DNA from: an uncultured Oscillospiraceae bacterium
GTDB taxonomy: Bacteria > Bacillota > Clostridia > Oscillospirales > Oscillospiraceae
Length of the DNA: 64,000 nucleotides
Assembly: GCA_934572335.1 (NCBI GenBank)
Contig: CAKTKU010000001.1
Span: 179,159-243,158, forward strand
Direction: 5' to 3'
The translations under genes were made by a program, and so were the position numbers. Shown one piece after another: positions 1 to 7,570 of this stretch; position 1 is the stretch's first letter, and every line of letters starts with the position of its first letter. A model generated the notes under the pieces. That model had not been told where the DNA came from and did not search any database. It worked only from the letters and a program-made list of their open reading frames with translations.

Positions 1-1
1 T

Positions 2-133
2 GTTTTTGCTGACAGCTCGGCGGAGGTTTTGCCGATGATCTTCCACGCGCTTATCCGCAGCGACAAGATAAGCCCGGAGATAATAGACGAGCTTGAGGAA
101 ATGCTTGAAGAGCGCAGGGGAGACATAGTCTGA
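2..133 (+). CDS. BlaI/MecI-family repressor, C-terminal fragment
   Basis: Only the last 43 codons are inside the window, ending at TGA 131-133. The visible part (SSAEVLPMIFHALIRSDKIS followed by an acidic helix) resembles the dimerisation tail of BlaI/MecI/CopY winged-helix repressors, which end in an 'LSPEEIEELRKLL'-like helix. It sits 4 bases before an M56 BlaR1-like sensor protease, the usual partner that inactivates BlaI-type repressors, and this pairing is the strongest support. The DNA-binding domain lies upstream and cannot be checked here. Confidence 0.75.
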   Translation, partial: VFADSSAEVLPMIFHALIRSDKISPEIIDELEEMLEERRGDIV

Positions 134-137
134 CCCG

Positions 138-1238
138 ATGATAAGTGTATACTCTGTCGTCAGCGCGGTGGTTTTCTATAACATGGGGATGCTGCTTTTG
201 TATGTGCTTTTGCGCATGAAGAGCTTTATAACCCAGTATACCGTCTCAGCGCTCATCTTCACGGCTGTGCTGAGCGTTTTGCGCCTGCTTCTGCCGCTGG
301 ATTTCCGCTTTTCATATGTGATAAGCTCCACCCGTGTTCTGCCATGGCTGGCGGACGCGCTGGACAGCACGCCCGCGGCCGTGCATATTTCCGTCGGCGC
401 GGTGCTGCTGGGTATATGGGGCGCGGGGACAGCGTGGTACATATTCAAGACCGCCCGTGCGGAGCTGCGCGCGTACAGGGTGCGGCGGAAGTACACCTAC
501 ACCGGCAGCGAGCAGGTGGAGCGCGCTCTGGCGGACTTCCCCGGAAAATACCGCGTCCGGCTGTCGCCCAATGTGAGCGAGCCGTACACCGTCGGCATTG
601 TGCACCCGGAGATACTTTTGCCCGATATGAGCTACAGCGATGAAGAGCTGCACTATATCCTCGCGCATGAGATACAGCATATCAGGTCGAGGGATAATCT
701 GAAAAAGCTGTTTTTCGTCGCGGCGGAAGCGCTTTTCTGGTGGAATCCGCTCTCGCACGTCTACGTGAACGAGTATGAAATGCTGACGGAGCTTGAGTGT
801 GACCGCCGGGTGACAGAGAAAATGGACAGCGACACGCTGAAGGCGTACCTCGGGGCGATACTTTCCGTGATGAAGCGCCTGACAGAAGGCGGCGGCGAAC
901 GCACGGCAGTGGCATCATCCTTTGCGCAGACGTACAGCGTGAAGCGCCGGTTCGCCGTGCTGCTCGACAGAAGAGAGCGCAAGTCAGGGCTCAGCCGGGC
1001 GGCGGTATACGCCGTGATGTTCGCGTTGTTTCTGGCTTCGTATCTGGTTATCTGGCAGCCAAGGACTCAGCCGCCTCAAATGGACAAAGGAATGGAGATT
1101 GTAATAAATGCAGACAATTCCTTCCTTTTGCGCGACGGCGATGTCTATCATCTCATTTGCAATGGGTATGAAGTAGATACCGTGACAGAAGACGACTTGA
1201 TTTCGGAACCGTTAAGTGAGTTAAAAATAATAAACTGA
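138..1238 (+). CDS. M56 family (BlaR1-like) membrane zinc metallopeptidase
   Basis: This 366-residue protein has several N-terminal membrane segments, then a cytoplasmic zinc protease domain with the HExxH motif in AHEIQHIRSRD (about residues 178-188) and the downstream glutamate region ELECDRRV. One more membrane helix near residue 300 is followed by only about 50 extracellular residues. BlaR1/MecR1 proteins carry a penicillin-binding sensor of about 250 residues there, so the ligand sensor is missing and the signal is probably not a beta-lactam acylating this protein. It follows a BlaI-like gene by 4 bases and precedes a small secreted protein, so the three probably form one operon. In known systems the protease triggers cleavage of the repressor. 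Confidence 0.9.
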   Translation: MISVYSVVSAVVFYNMGMLLLYVLLRMKSFITQYTVSALIFTAVLSVLRLLLPLDFRFSYVISSTRVLPWLADALDSTPAAVHISVGAVLLGIWGAGTAWYIFKTARAELRAYRVRRKYTYTGSEQVERALADFPGKYRVRLSPNVSEPYTVGIVHPEILLPDMSYSDEELHYILAHEIQHIRSRDNLKKLFFVAAEALFWWNPLSHVYVNEYEMLTELECDRRVTEKMDSDTLKAYLGAILSVMKRLTEGGGERTAVASSFAQTYSVKRRFAVLLDRRERKSGLSRAAVYAVMFALFLASYLVIWQPRTQPPQMDKGMEIVINADNSFLLRDGDVYHLICNGYEVDTVTEDDLISEPLSELKIIN

Positions 1239-1254
1239 ACAGGAGAAAACAACT

Positions 1255-1497
1255 ATGAAAAAGCTCATCTCACTAATGCTTGCAGTCATTCTGTGTCTCA
1301 GCCTTTCCGCGACCGCCTTTGCGGACTATACAACTCCTGCCTGCGGCGAAGATTCTGGCGACAGCGTGTCCGTACAACGCGCGGAGGAGACGAAATGGGT
1401 GTACCGCACGTATAATGGTAATATCGAGAAGCGCCTATGGTCTCTAACCTATGCTAAGTGGCTGACGGATTGGATATATGTCGGACCCGCTCCCTAA
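1255..1497 (+). CDS. Small secreted protein, function unknown
   Basis: An 80-residue product with a clear Sec signal peptide (MKKLISLMLAVILCLSLSAT, then AFA before the mature part). The mature chain is about 56 residues, has one Cys and is rich in Trp and Tyr (KWVYRTYNGN, KRLWSLTYAKWLTDW). An AGGAG ribosome site lies 8 bases before the ATG. It starts 16 bases after the M56 protease gene and is followed by a terminator, so it is the last gene of the BlaI/M56 operon. No family is recognised with certainty. It may be a signal, an antimicrobial-like peptide or an envelope-stress sensor ligand; that role is inference from position only. Confidence 0.7.
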   Translation: MKKLISLMLAVILCLSLSATAFADYTTPACGEDSGDSVSVQRAEETKWVYRTYNGNIEKRLWSLTYAKWLTDWIYVGPAP

Positions 1498-1543
1498 TCA
1501 GATTCCTACGTTCCTTTTCTCTTTCTCTCCACTATCCAGCGCA

Positions 1544-1582
1544 CAGGCGCAGACGAGTTGCTCGTCTGCACCTGTTATTATT
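1544..1582 (+). terminator. Intrinsic terminator after the M56 operon
   Basis: Near-perfect 14-bp stem (1544-1557 with 1561-1574) with a 3-base TTG loop, followed by TTATTATTT. It lies between convergent genes and could also serve the minus-strand cupin gene, although the T-tract is on the plus strand. Confidence 0.75.
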
Positions 1583-1596
1583 TAGGATTATATTAT

Positions 1597-1950
1597 TCAG
1601 CAGTAGAGGATCATTGCGATGGCCTCAAGAGGCTCGTCGCCGGTGTTTTTCAGGCTGTGACCCTCGCCGTCGCCGACGAAGGTGGTGTCGCCGGGGCCGA
1701 CCTCAATGACCGTGCCGTTGTCGGAATATTCGCCGTGCCCGCGGAGGATATAATACGTCTCGCCGTCACCGTGATGGATGTGCCAGCCAATCTCCGCACC
1801 GACGGGGAGAACAGTGTGCGAGAAGAGGCGGCCTTTGCCGTACATCTCGTCTGCGCCCGTGAGTATCGGGTGCACCTCGCCCTCGCCCTCGCCGTCGAAA
1901 AACTTCTTATGCACAGGGGGTATCTCGTCCTTGCGTCTGACAAATGACAT
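1597..1950 (-). CDS. Cupin-domain protein
   Basis: A 117-residue single cupin. Motif 1 is seen as GWHIHHGDGETYYILRG (His, His and Glu as likely metal ligands) and motif 2 ends in GDGEGHSLKN with another His. Small cupins of this type bind a metal and act as isomerases, dioxygenases or sensors; the substrate cannot be told from the sequence. The GGAGGG ribosome site is about 7 bases upstream of the ATG at 1950. It is the second gene after the LUD-domain gene on the same strand, with a gap of only 16 bases, so they are very likely co-transcribed. Confidence 0.85.
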   Translation of the reverse strand: MSFVRRKDEIPPVHKKFFDGEGEGEVHPILTGADEMYGKGRLFSHTVLPVGAEIGWHIHHGDGETYYILRGHGEYSDNGTVIEVGPGDTTFVGDGEGHSLKNTGDEPLEAIAMILYC

Positions 1951-1966
1951 ATCCGTTCCCTCCTGA

Positions 1967-2557
1967 TCAGTAGCCGAGCTCTTCGCCGATGAGGACGACC
2001 TCGGTCTCCATGCCCTTCATGGGACCCCACAGCACCGTCAGTGCGTTGCAGATGCGCTGGGGCGAGCGGCAGTCGTGGCACTTGCCGTCGATCTTGCAGG
2101 GGGTGCTGATGTCGAAGCGGGAGGCGTTTTTGACTGCGGCGACACTGCGCGCGCGCTCAAGCGCCGAAGCAAAGTCCGGGCAGACCTTATTCGTCCCGGC
2201 GACGATGAACACCTTTTTGTGGCCGAAGAGCGTCGCGGCGACGCGGTTGCCCGTGCCGTCGATATTGAGGATCTCGCCGTCCTCGGAGATGGCGTTCGCG
2301 CTGCAGATGTAGTAATCCGCGGTGAGCGCGGCGACGTGCGTCTCCTTGCCGGGCTTGAGCCAGTGCCACTCGACGTCATTGTCCGCGGTGAGCGCCTGCC
2401 CCAGACCGAGTGCCTCAACAGTCTTGCTGCCGCCGATGCCGACAGAGCTGTTGTGTATCTGCCCGGCGACATAGTCCGCCGCCTCACTGCCCGACGCGAA
2501 GTACGTCACGCCGAAGCCGCGGCTCTTGAGATTCTTCATTGTTTTTTCAATATCCAT
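1967..2557 (-). CDS. LUD-domain protein (lactate-utilisation-like)
   Basis: A 196-residue protein with the LUD fold signature GIGGSKTVEALGL, the nucleotide/metal-site region DGTGNRVAA and KKVFIVAGTNKV, and a Cys-rich end (CKIDGKCHDCRS..RIC). The family includes LutC/LutB-related and DUF1121 proteins linked to lactate oxidation; stand-alone clostridial members have no proven role. The open frame continues far upstream, but the start is fixed at 2557 by GGAGGTG just before that ATG and by a good promoter at 2597-2625. It is divergent from an iron alcohol dehydrogenase and heads a two-gene unit with the cupin. Confidence 0.85.
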   Translation of the reverse strand: MDIEKTMKNLKSRGFGVTYFASGSEAADYVAGQIHNSSVGIGGSKTVEALGLGQALTADNDVEWHWLKPGKETHVAALTADYYICSANAISEDGEILNIDGTGNRVAATLFGHKKVFIVAGTNKVCPDFASALERARSVAAVKNASRFDISTPCKIDGKCHDCRSPQRICNALTVLWGPMKGMETEVVLIGEELGY

Positions 2558-2596
2558 TGCTGCACCTCCATAAATGATGTTTATACCGATAAGATG

Positions 2597-2625
2597 ATTA
2601 TACATGATTTTTTGCCCCATTTCAA
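2597..2625 (-). promoter_or_regulatory. Promoter of the LUD-cupin unit
   Basis: On the minus strand: -35 TTGAAA (2620-2625), 17-bp spacer, -10 TATAAT (2597-2602). It drives transcription toward the ATG at 2557 with a leader of about 35 bases. Confidence 0.75.
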
Positions 2626-2639
2626 TCGGGTATTTACTC

Positions 2640-2668
2640 TTGACTTCGGGGGAAATACTTATTAAAAT
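2640..2668 (+). promoter_or_regulatory. Promoter of the iron alcohol dehydrogenase gene
   Basis: -35 TTGACT (2640-2645), 17-bp spacer, -10 TAAAAT (2663-2668). It is back to back with the LUD promoter, only 14 bp away, so one regulator bound here could control both genes. Confidence 0.7.
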
Positions 2669-2717
2669 AAGATGATTAGACATTTCGCTGCACTCTGTAA
2701 AAAGGAGCATGGCATAC

Positions 2718-3938
2718 ATGAACACAAACACGAAAAACGAACTGACCAAAATCGGCTGCCGCACGTTCCAGGCGGGGCTGAACATCGGCGCGCGCGCCCT
2801 GTACTGGCGCAAGCCCATCACCGTCACGGGCGAGGGCTGCTCCGCAAAGATACCGGAGATCATGAAGCGCGAGGGCGTAAAGCGTGTGATGGTCGTGACG
2901 GGGCGGCACGTCGGCAAGAGCATCGCGCCGGGGATAATCGCGTCGCTGCGCGCGGCGGGCGTGGACTGCGTCCATTTTTCCGAGGTCGAGGCGAACCCGA
3001 CGACCACGATAGTCGACAAGATAACATGGCAGTACCGGCTGAATGCCTGCGACGGCTTTCTTGCTATCGGCGGCGGCTCGCCGATAGACGCGGCGAAGGC
3101 GGCGGCGGCGCTCATCGCCTGCCCGAACAAAACGCTCGCGCAGATGGCGGGGCTGTTCCGCGTGCTGCGGCGGCTGCCGGTGTTCGTGGCTGTGCCGACG
3201 ACCGCGGGGACCGGGTCGGAGACGACCATCGCCGCCGTCATCACCGACGCCGCGACGCACCACAAGTACGCCGTGATGGACATTTGCCTCGTGCCGAAGT
3301 ACGCGGTGCTCGACCCCGTGCTCACGCGCGATCTGCCGCCGAAGTCCACCTCCACCACCGGCATGGACGCGCTGACGCACGCGGTGGAGGCATATCTGTG
3401 CTGGACGAACCGCACAAAGGAGGTCGACCGCGACGCGGAGGAGGCGACCGTCACCATCTTCAAGTACCTTGAGCGCGCATACCGCGACGGGAACGACATG
3501 GAGGCGCGCGACAATATGCTGATGGCGGCGTTCAAGGCGGGCTTCGCGTTCACGCGCGCGGGCGTGGGCAACGTGCACGCGATCGCGCACACTCTCGGAG
3601 GGCTTTATAACGTCCCGCACGGTCTGGCGAACGCCGTGATTCTGCCGGTGGTGCTGGAGGATTACGGCGCGGCGGTGTATCCGCGGCTCGCGCGGCTGGC
3701 GGAGCTGACCGGCGTCGGCACGACCGGCAGCGACGAGGACAAGGCGAAGGCATTCATCGCCGAGATATACGCGATGAACGCGCGCATGAACATCCCGCGC
3801 GGCATCGACTGCATCCGCGAGGAGGACATACCCCAGATGGTCGAGTGGGCGCTGGCAGAGGCGAACCCCACCTACCCCGTCCCCGTGGTGTACACGCCTG
3901 AGCACTGCGCGCAGGTGATAAGAAAAATCATGATCTGA
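2718..3938 (+). CDS. Iron-containing alcohol dehydrogenase
   Basis: About 406 residues, the usual length of group III Fe-dependent alcohol dehydrogenases. The NAD-binding motif GGGSPIDAAKAAA (near 119), TTAGTGSETT, and metal-ligand segments GMDALTHAVEAYLC and NVHAIAHTLGGLYNVPHG (three His plus an upstream Asp) are all present, so the enzyme should be active. It interconverts an alcohol and an aldehyde or ketone with NAD(P)(H); substrate unknown. An ATG at 2709 is in frame, but the AAAGGAG site at 2701-2707 is too close to it and well spaced (10 bases) for the ATG at 2718, which I prefer. Confidence 0.92.
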   Translation: MNTNTKNELTKIGCRTFQAGLNIGARALYWRKPITVTGEGCSAKIPEIMKREGVKRVMVVTGRHVGKSIAPGIIASLRAAGVDCVHFSEVEANPTTTIVDKITWQYRLNACDGFLAIGGGSPIDAAKAAAALIACPNKTLAQMAGLFRVLRRLPVFVAVPTTAGTGSETTIAAVITDAATHHKYAVMDICLVPKYAVLDPVLTRDLPPKSTSTTGMDALTHAVEAYLCWTNRTKEVDRDAEEATVTIFKYLERAYRDGNDMEARDNMLMAAFKAGFAFTRAGVGNVHAIAHTLGGLYNVPHGLANAVILPVVLEDYGAAVYPRLARLAELTGVGTTGSDEDKAKAFIAEIYAMNARMNIPRGIDCIREEDIPQMVEWALAEANPTYPVPVVYTPEHCAQVIRKIMI

Positions 3939-3948
3939 GGGCTGTAAA

Positions 3949-4602
3949 TTGCAACTGGACGAACTCAAGCTGGTGTCTGCCAGCAACATAATAAAGCTGC
4001 GCACCGGGGCAGGGCTGACGCAGGCGGAGCTTGGCGCGCGGCTGAACTACTCCGACAAGACCATATCCAAGTGGGAGCGCGGCGAGGCGATACCGGACGC
4101 ATACGTGCTCACGCAGCTGGCGGAGATGTTCGGCGTGACGGTGGACTATCTTCTCTCGTCGCACGACGCATGGGAAGCGCCGACAGACGGCGGCGACGGC
4201 GAGAGCGGGGAGCCGGCCGCGGCGGACGATGCGCAGGGCGCGCAGGGGTACAGCGTCGAGGTCATAATGGCGCTGACGGTCGTGTCGATATGGACGGCGA
4301 GCATCATCGCGTTCGTTGTGCTGTGGCTCGCGGCGGGTGTGATATGGTGGCGCATTTTTGCCATCACGCTGCCGGTGTCGCTGCTCGTGCTGATGATACT
4401 GATGTGCGTTTTCAAGAAGGAGAAGAGTCTGCAATACGTCATCGCGGCGTTTGTCTTCTCCATCTTTGTCATGCTCTACTTTCTCATACCAAACTACAAA
4501 CCGTGGCAGCTTTTTATTATAAGCGTACCTGCCGTTGTTATTGTTTTTTTGGCCTGCAACATCCAGAAGAAGCCCGGAAAACGCAGAAAACCGCAACAAT
4601 AA
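3949..4602 (+). CDS. XRE-family regulator with membrane segments
   Basis: A 217-residue protein starting at TTG (3949), with GAGGG about 8 bases upstream. The N-terminus is a Cro/C1-type helix-turn-helix (IIKLRTGAGLTQAELGARL, then SDKTISKWERGEAIPD, about residues 14-50). An acidic linker follows, then three or four hydrophobic helices from about residue 105 to 210. DNA-binding proteins of this design are membrane-tethered regulators; the signal is unknown. It begins 10 bases after the alcohol dehydrogenase stop and is probably co-transcribed with it. A terminator follows. Confidence 0.85.
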   Translation: MQLDELKLVSASNIIKLRTGAGLTQAELGARLNYSDKTISKWERGEAIPDAYVLTQLAEMFGVTVDYLLSSHDAWEAPTDGGDGESGEPAAADDAQGAQGYSVEVIMALTVVSIWTASIIAFVVLWLAAGVIWWRIFAITLPVSLLVLMILMCVFKKEKSLQYVIAAFVFSIFVMLYFLIPNYKPWQLFIISVPAVVIVFLACNIQKKPGKRRKPQQ

Positions 4603-4610
4603 CCATATAA

Positions 4611-4627
4611 TTCTACGCGGCGTAGAA
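4611..4627. repeat. Small inverted repeat, possible operator
   Basis: TTCTACG-CGG-CGTAGAA is a 7-bp perfect inverted repeat directly after the XRE regulator gene. Related GTAGAG/CTCTAC words recur in the next 80 bases, inside the terminator stem and just before the degV promoter. It could be an operator for the XRE protein or simply part of the terminator region. Confidence 0.3.
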
Positions 4628-4635
4628 CATGCGGA

Positions 4636-4679
4636 GCGCGGGTAGAGCCATGATAGAACGGCTCTACCCCGCGCTTTTT
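4636..4679 (+). terminator. Terminator after the XRE regulator
   Basis: GC-rich stem of about 14 bp with a one-base bulge (4636-4649 with 4660-4674) followed by TTTTT. Confidence 0.8.
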
Positions 4680-4710
4680 CTGCGGTAGAGTATAGGGGCG
4701 GATCAGTAGC

Positions 4711-4739
4711 TTGCGGCATGGAGGCGAAGGTAATATAAT
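4711..4739 (+). promoter_or_regulatory. Promoter of the DegV gene
   Basis: -35 TTGCGG (4711-4716), 17-bp spacer, -10 TATAAT (4734-4739), about 37 bases before the ATG. Confidence 0.7.
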
Positions 4740-4775
4740 CCTTACATAAACTGTGATATAAAAGGGGTAACTATA

Positions 4776-5663
4776 ATGAATGATTATATTCTCAGCTGCT
4801 GCTCGACAGCGGACCTGACGAAGGAGCATTTCAACGCGCGCGACATACATTATGTGTGCTTCCACTTCGCCATCAACGGCGAGGAGTACATCGACGACCT
4901 CGGCGAGAGCATGCCGTTTGACGTGTTCTACAAAAAGATCGCCGACGGCGCGGAGACCAAGACCTCGCAGGTCAACATCTCCGAGTATGTGGACTTCTTC
5001 ACGCCGTTTCTGGAAGAGGGGAAAGACATTGTCCACGTCTGCCTCTCGTCCGGCATTTCCGGCACGATAAACTCCGCGCGCAACGCCGCGTCCATCCTCA
5101 GAGAGCGCTATCCCGAGCGCACCATACACATCATCGACTCGCTCGGCGCGTCCTCCGGCTACGGTCTGCTGATGGACACTGCCGCGACGAAGCGCGACGA
5201 GGGAATGAGCGCGGACGAGCTCGCCGCATGGATAGAGGCGAACAAGCTCAAGCTGCACCACTGGTTTTTCTCCACCGACCTCACAAGCTATGTGCGCGGC
5301 GGCAGAATATCCAAGACCGCGGCGGTGTTCGGCGGACTGCTCGAAATATGCCCGCTGCTGAACATGGATAACCTCGGCCGTCTTATCCCGCGCGCCAAGA
5401 TCCGCACGAAAAAGCGCGTCATAAAAGAGATCGTCACCAAGATGGAGCAGAACGCCGAGGGCGGGCTGGACTATTCCGGCAAGTGCTTCATTTCTCAGTC
5501 GGCGTGCTATGACGACGCGCGCGCCGTTGCCGATATGATCGAGGAAAAGTTCCCCAAGCTCAACGGCAAGGTGCAGATATACTCCGTCGGCACGACGATA
5601 GGCGCGCATACGGGTCCGGGTACGGTCGCGCTGTTCTTCTGGGGCAGTGAGCGCGTGGACTGA
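4776..5663 (+). CDS. DegV family fatty-acid-binding protein
   Basis: A 295-residue protein of normal DegV length. Typical segments are an early SCCSTADLT, the ligand-pocket loop SSGISGTINSARNAA (near 90), SLGASSGYGLLM, and FSTDLTSYVRGGRISKTAA. DegV proteins bind a long-chain fatty acid; FakB members present it to the kinase FakA for phospholipid synthesis. No fakA gene is nearby, so whether this is a FakB is open. AAAGGGG precedes the ATG by about 9 bases. It is transcribed alone and ends convergent with the GntR regulator. Confidence 0.9.
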   Translation: MNDYILSCCSTADLTKEHFNARDIHYVCFHFAINGEEYIDDLGESMPFDVFYKKIADGAETKTSQVNISEYVDFFTPFLEEGKDIVHVCLSSGISGTINSARNAASILRERYPERTIHIIDSLGASSGYGLLMDTAATKRDEGMSADELAAWIEANKLKLHHWFFSTDLTSYVRGGRISKTAAVFGGLLEICPLLNMDNLGRLIPRAKIRTKKRVIKEIVTKMEQNAEGGLDYSGKCFISQSACYDDARAVADMIEEKFPKLNGKVQIYSVGTTIGAHTGPGTVALFFWGSERVD

Positions 5664-5691
5664 TTTTGCGCTTGTAGCGTACATCCGTATA

Positions 5692-5727
5692 TAAGAAAAA
5701 TCCGCCCGCGGTCAGCTGACCGCGGGC
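5692..5727 (-). terminator. Terminator of the GntR gene (minus strand)
   Basis: A perfect 24-bp palindrome (5704-5727) followed on the minus strand by GATTTTTC. The plus strand has no T-tract, so it acts mainly for the minus-strand gene, perhaps weakly for degV. Confidence 0.75.
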
Positions 5728-5744
5728 AGATCGCTACATGCAAT

Positions 5745-6491
5745 TTACTCTATATGTCCGCTGCGCAGAGTGACGAACGGGTCGCCGCAGCTGCTGCTGA
5801 CAAGGGAAGTGAAGTTCAGGCTTGCGTCGACATGCTCGCTCATCGCCTGGCGCGCCAGCTCCGGCATGCGCATGCGTATCGCGGAGACGACGGAGATGTG
5901 GTTGTACTTCACGCTCGGCATCCACGGGTTGGACTCGCTGCTCTCGTCGGAAATGAACTGAAGCATCGACGCCTGATACATCGTCAGCTTCGGCAGAAGC
6001 TGCTCGTAGCACTGGATGATGTACGGGTTGCCGCAGGATTTGATGATGAGCTGATGGAACGGCATGTCCGTATCGCGCAGACCGTCAATATCGCGCTTTA
6101 TGGCGCTGTCGCGGAACGCCTCGGCGAGGGCGGAGAGCTCGCGCAGGGTGTCGTCATCCACGACGTGGGCACAGATGGAGGCGGCCTCGCTCTCAATGGC
6201 GGTGCGCACGCGGTAGAGGCTGATCATGTCGTGCAGGCTCAGCTCCAGCACATAGCTGCCGCTCTGATTGGGGTGCTGCACGACAAAGCCGATCTCCGTC
6301 AGCTTGCCTATCGCCTCCGCCACGGGGGTGCGGGATATGCCGAGAGAGGCGGCGATCTGGTTGACGTTGAGCTTTGCGCCTGGGTTTATCTTGAGGTTGA
6401 TGATATCGTCGTAGAGAAGCTGAGCCACGAGGTCACGGAGCTTTGCGTCCGGATTTGCCGCCATGCTCTGCTTCAATCTGAATTGATCCAT
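5745..6491 (-). CDS. GntR-family (FadR/FCD) transcriptional regulator
   Basis: A 248-residue protein. The winged helix-turn-helix is at about 18-80 (KLRDLVAQLLYDDIINLKI, NQIAASLGISRTPVAEAIGKL). An all-helical FCD effector domain follows (SLYRVRTAIESEAA, then DMPFHQLIIKSCGN and a late His in SAIRMRMPELARQAMSEHV), where Asp and His residues usually bind a metal and a small carboxylate. The start at 6491 is chosen because GGAGGG lies 10 bases upstream; an upstream in-frame ATG lacks this. The regulated genes are not obvious: both neighbours point away or are convergent. Confidence 0.88.
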   Translation of the reverse strand: MDQFRLKQSMAANPDAKLRDLVAQLLYDDIINLKINPGAKLNVNQIAASLGISRTPVAEAIGKLTEIGFVVQHPNQSGSYVLELSLHDMISLYRVRTAIESEAASICAHVVDDDTLRELSALAEAFRDSAIKRDIDGLRDTDMPFHQLIIKSCGNPYIIQCYEQLLPKLTMYQASMLQFISDESSESNPWMPSVKYNHISVVSAIRMRMPELARQAMSEHVDASLNFTSLVSSSCGDPFVTLRSGHIE

Positions 6492-6584
6492 AGTTGTGTT
6501 TCCCTCCAAGCAGGTATAAAGCTTATTCATTTAAGTTAATAATAAACGCTTATGGAGAGAATATACACCTATTCCGCGCCAAAG

Positions 6585-7484
6585 TCAACGCGAAACCAGA
6601 AAAGAAAGCACATAAAATATGCCAAGGTGCACAGGGTAGACAAGATAAAACCCGCGCATACGCGCGCCGAGCCGCCCGGAGTAGAGCAGCACGGGCACGG
6701 CGGCGAGCATGGCATAGAGCGCGAAAAACCAGCTCGACTGCATGACGGCGTATTCGCACACGCACCACAGCACGATGACGTCCGCCTGATACACACGCCG
6801 CGAGCGCGCGAGGTACAGCGCTGCGATGAGCGCAAGCCCCATCCAGCCGTAGTCCGCGGTCTTTTGCAGCAGCAGTGCCGCTGAGAGCGCCGCGAGCAGC
6901 AGCATCAGCGCGCGGAAAAGCTCCCGCCTGTCGCCGTGTGCGCGGCGCAGAGCGTCCAGCGCGGCGATGAGCGCGAGACCGATGGCGAGAGTATAGAACA
7001 CGTTGAGCTTGCCGCCGAGCAGTGTGACGCCCAAGACCTCAAGGCGCACATACGGCAGCACGAGCGCCGCGCACACCCACAGAAGCGACAGCTCGACCCG
7101 CCCGCGGCACGCGAAGATGAGATACGCCGCGGCAATGAGCGCCGCCAGACACGGCGCTGTGATATTCGCGGCTGTCAATGACAGCGTGATACCGCCGCCC
7201 GTGAGCGCCTGCGCGCCGTAGTTTGCGGCGGTGAACGCGAGACGGTACACCGGCTGGGATATGACGGCGAAGAGCGCAAGACGCGAGAAATAGCGCCGGA
7301 CGTCGTGCGTTTTTTCAAAGCCGTTGACGATCATATAGGCGAAGATGGGAAACGCGATGCGCCCGACGGCGCGCATGTAGACATAGCCCCTGCCGGTGAA
7401 CACCCCGGCGAGGAAGAGCGAGTACGCCGCGTGGTCGATGAGCATGGAGACCACGGCGATAAGCTTGAGAACGAATGCGCTCAT
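6585..7484 (-). CDS. TraX family membrane protein
   Basis: A 299-residue polytopic protein with about eight hydrophobic helices. The N-terminal signature of TraX-family proteins is clear: KLIAVVSMLIDHAAY, then RAVGRIAFPIFAYMIVNGFEKT and RRYFSRLALFAVISQPVY. TraX is an acetyltransferase-like membrane protein that N-acetylates F pilin; chromosomal Firmicute members are unrelated to conjugation and probably acylate an envelope component. No transfer genes are nearby. AAGGAAC lies upstream of the ATG at 7484. Confidence 0.88.
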   Translation of the reverse strand: MSAFVLKLIAVVSMLIDHAAYSLFLAGVFTGRGYVYMRAVGRIAFPIFAYMIVNGFEKTHDVRRYFSRLALFAVISQPVYRLAFTAANYGAQALTGGGITLSLTAANITAPCLAALIAAAYLIFACRGRVELSLLWVCAALVLPYVRLEVLGVTLLGGKLNVFYTLAIGLALIAALDALRRAHGDRRELFRALMLLLAALSAALLLQKTADYGWMGLALIAALYLARSRRVYQADVIVLWCVCEYAVMQSSWFFALYAMLAAVPVLLYSGRLGARMRGFYLVYPVHLGIFYVLSFLVSR

Positions 7485-7517
7485 AGCGTGAGTTCCTTTT
7501 TAATGAAAAAATACAGC

Positions 7518-7546
7518 AAAAAAGCGGCGTGAGAGCCGCTTTTTTG
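7518..7546 (-). terminator. Bidirectional terminator
   Basis: AAAAAAGCGGC/GCCGCTTTTTT hairpin (GCGGC 7524-7528, GCCGC 7535-7539). It ends transcription of the minus-strand Ig-like gene and can work in both directions. Confidence 0.8.
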
Positions 7547-7570
7547 TCTGGTGCTATGCAATGGGGGCGT

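Noticed and set aside
2558..3592. A 345-residue N-terminal extension of the LUD protein
   Set aside because: It would run opposite the whole alcohol dehydrogenase gene and ignores the strong ribosome site and promoter that fix the start at 2557.
2676..4004. Minus-strand open frame of 442 codons opposite the alcohol dehydrogenase gene
   Set aside because: Composition is Arg/His/Val-rich nonsense typical of the reverse of a GC-rich gene; the plus strand has clear Fe-ADH motifs and a ribosome site.
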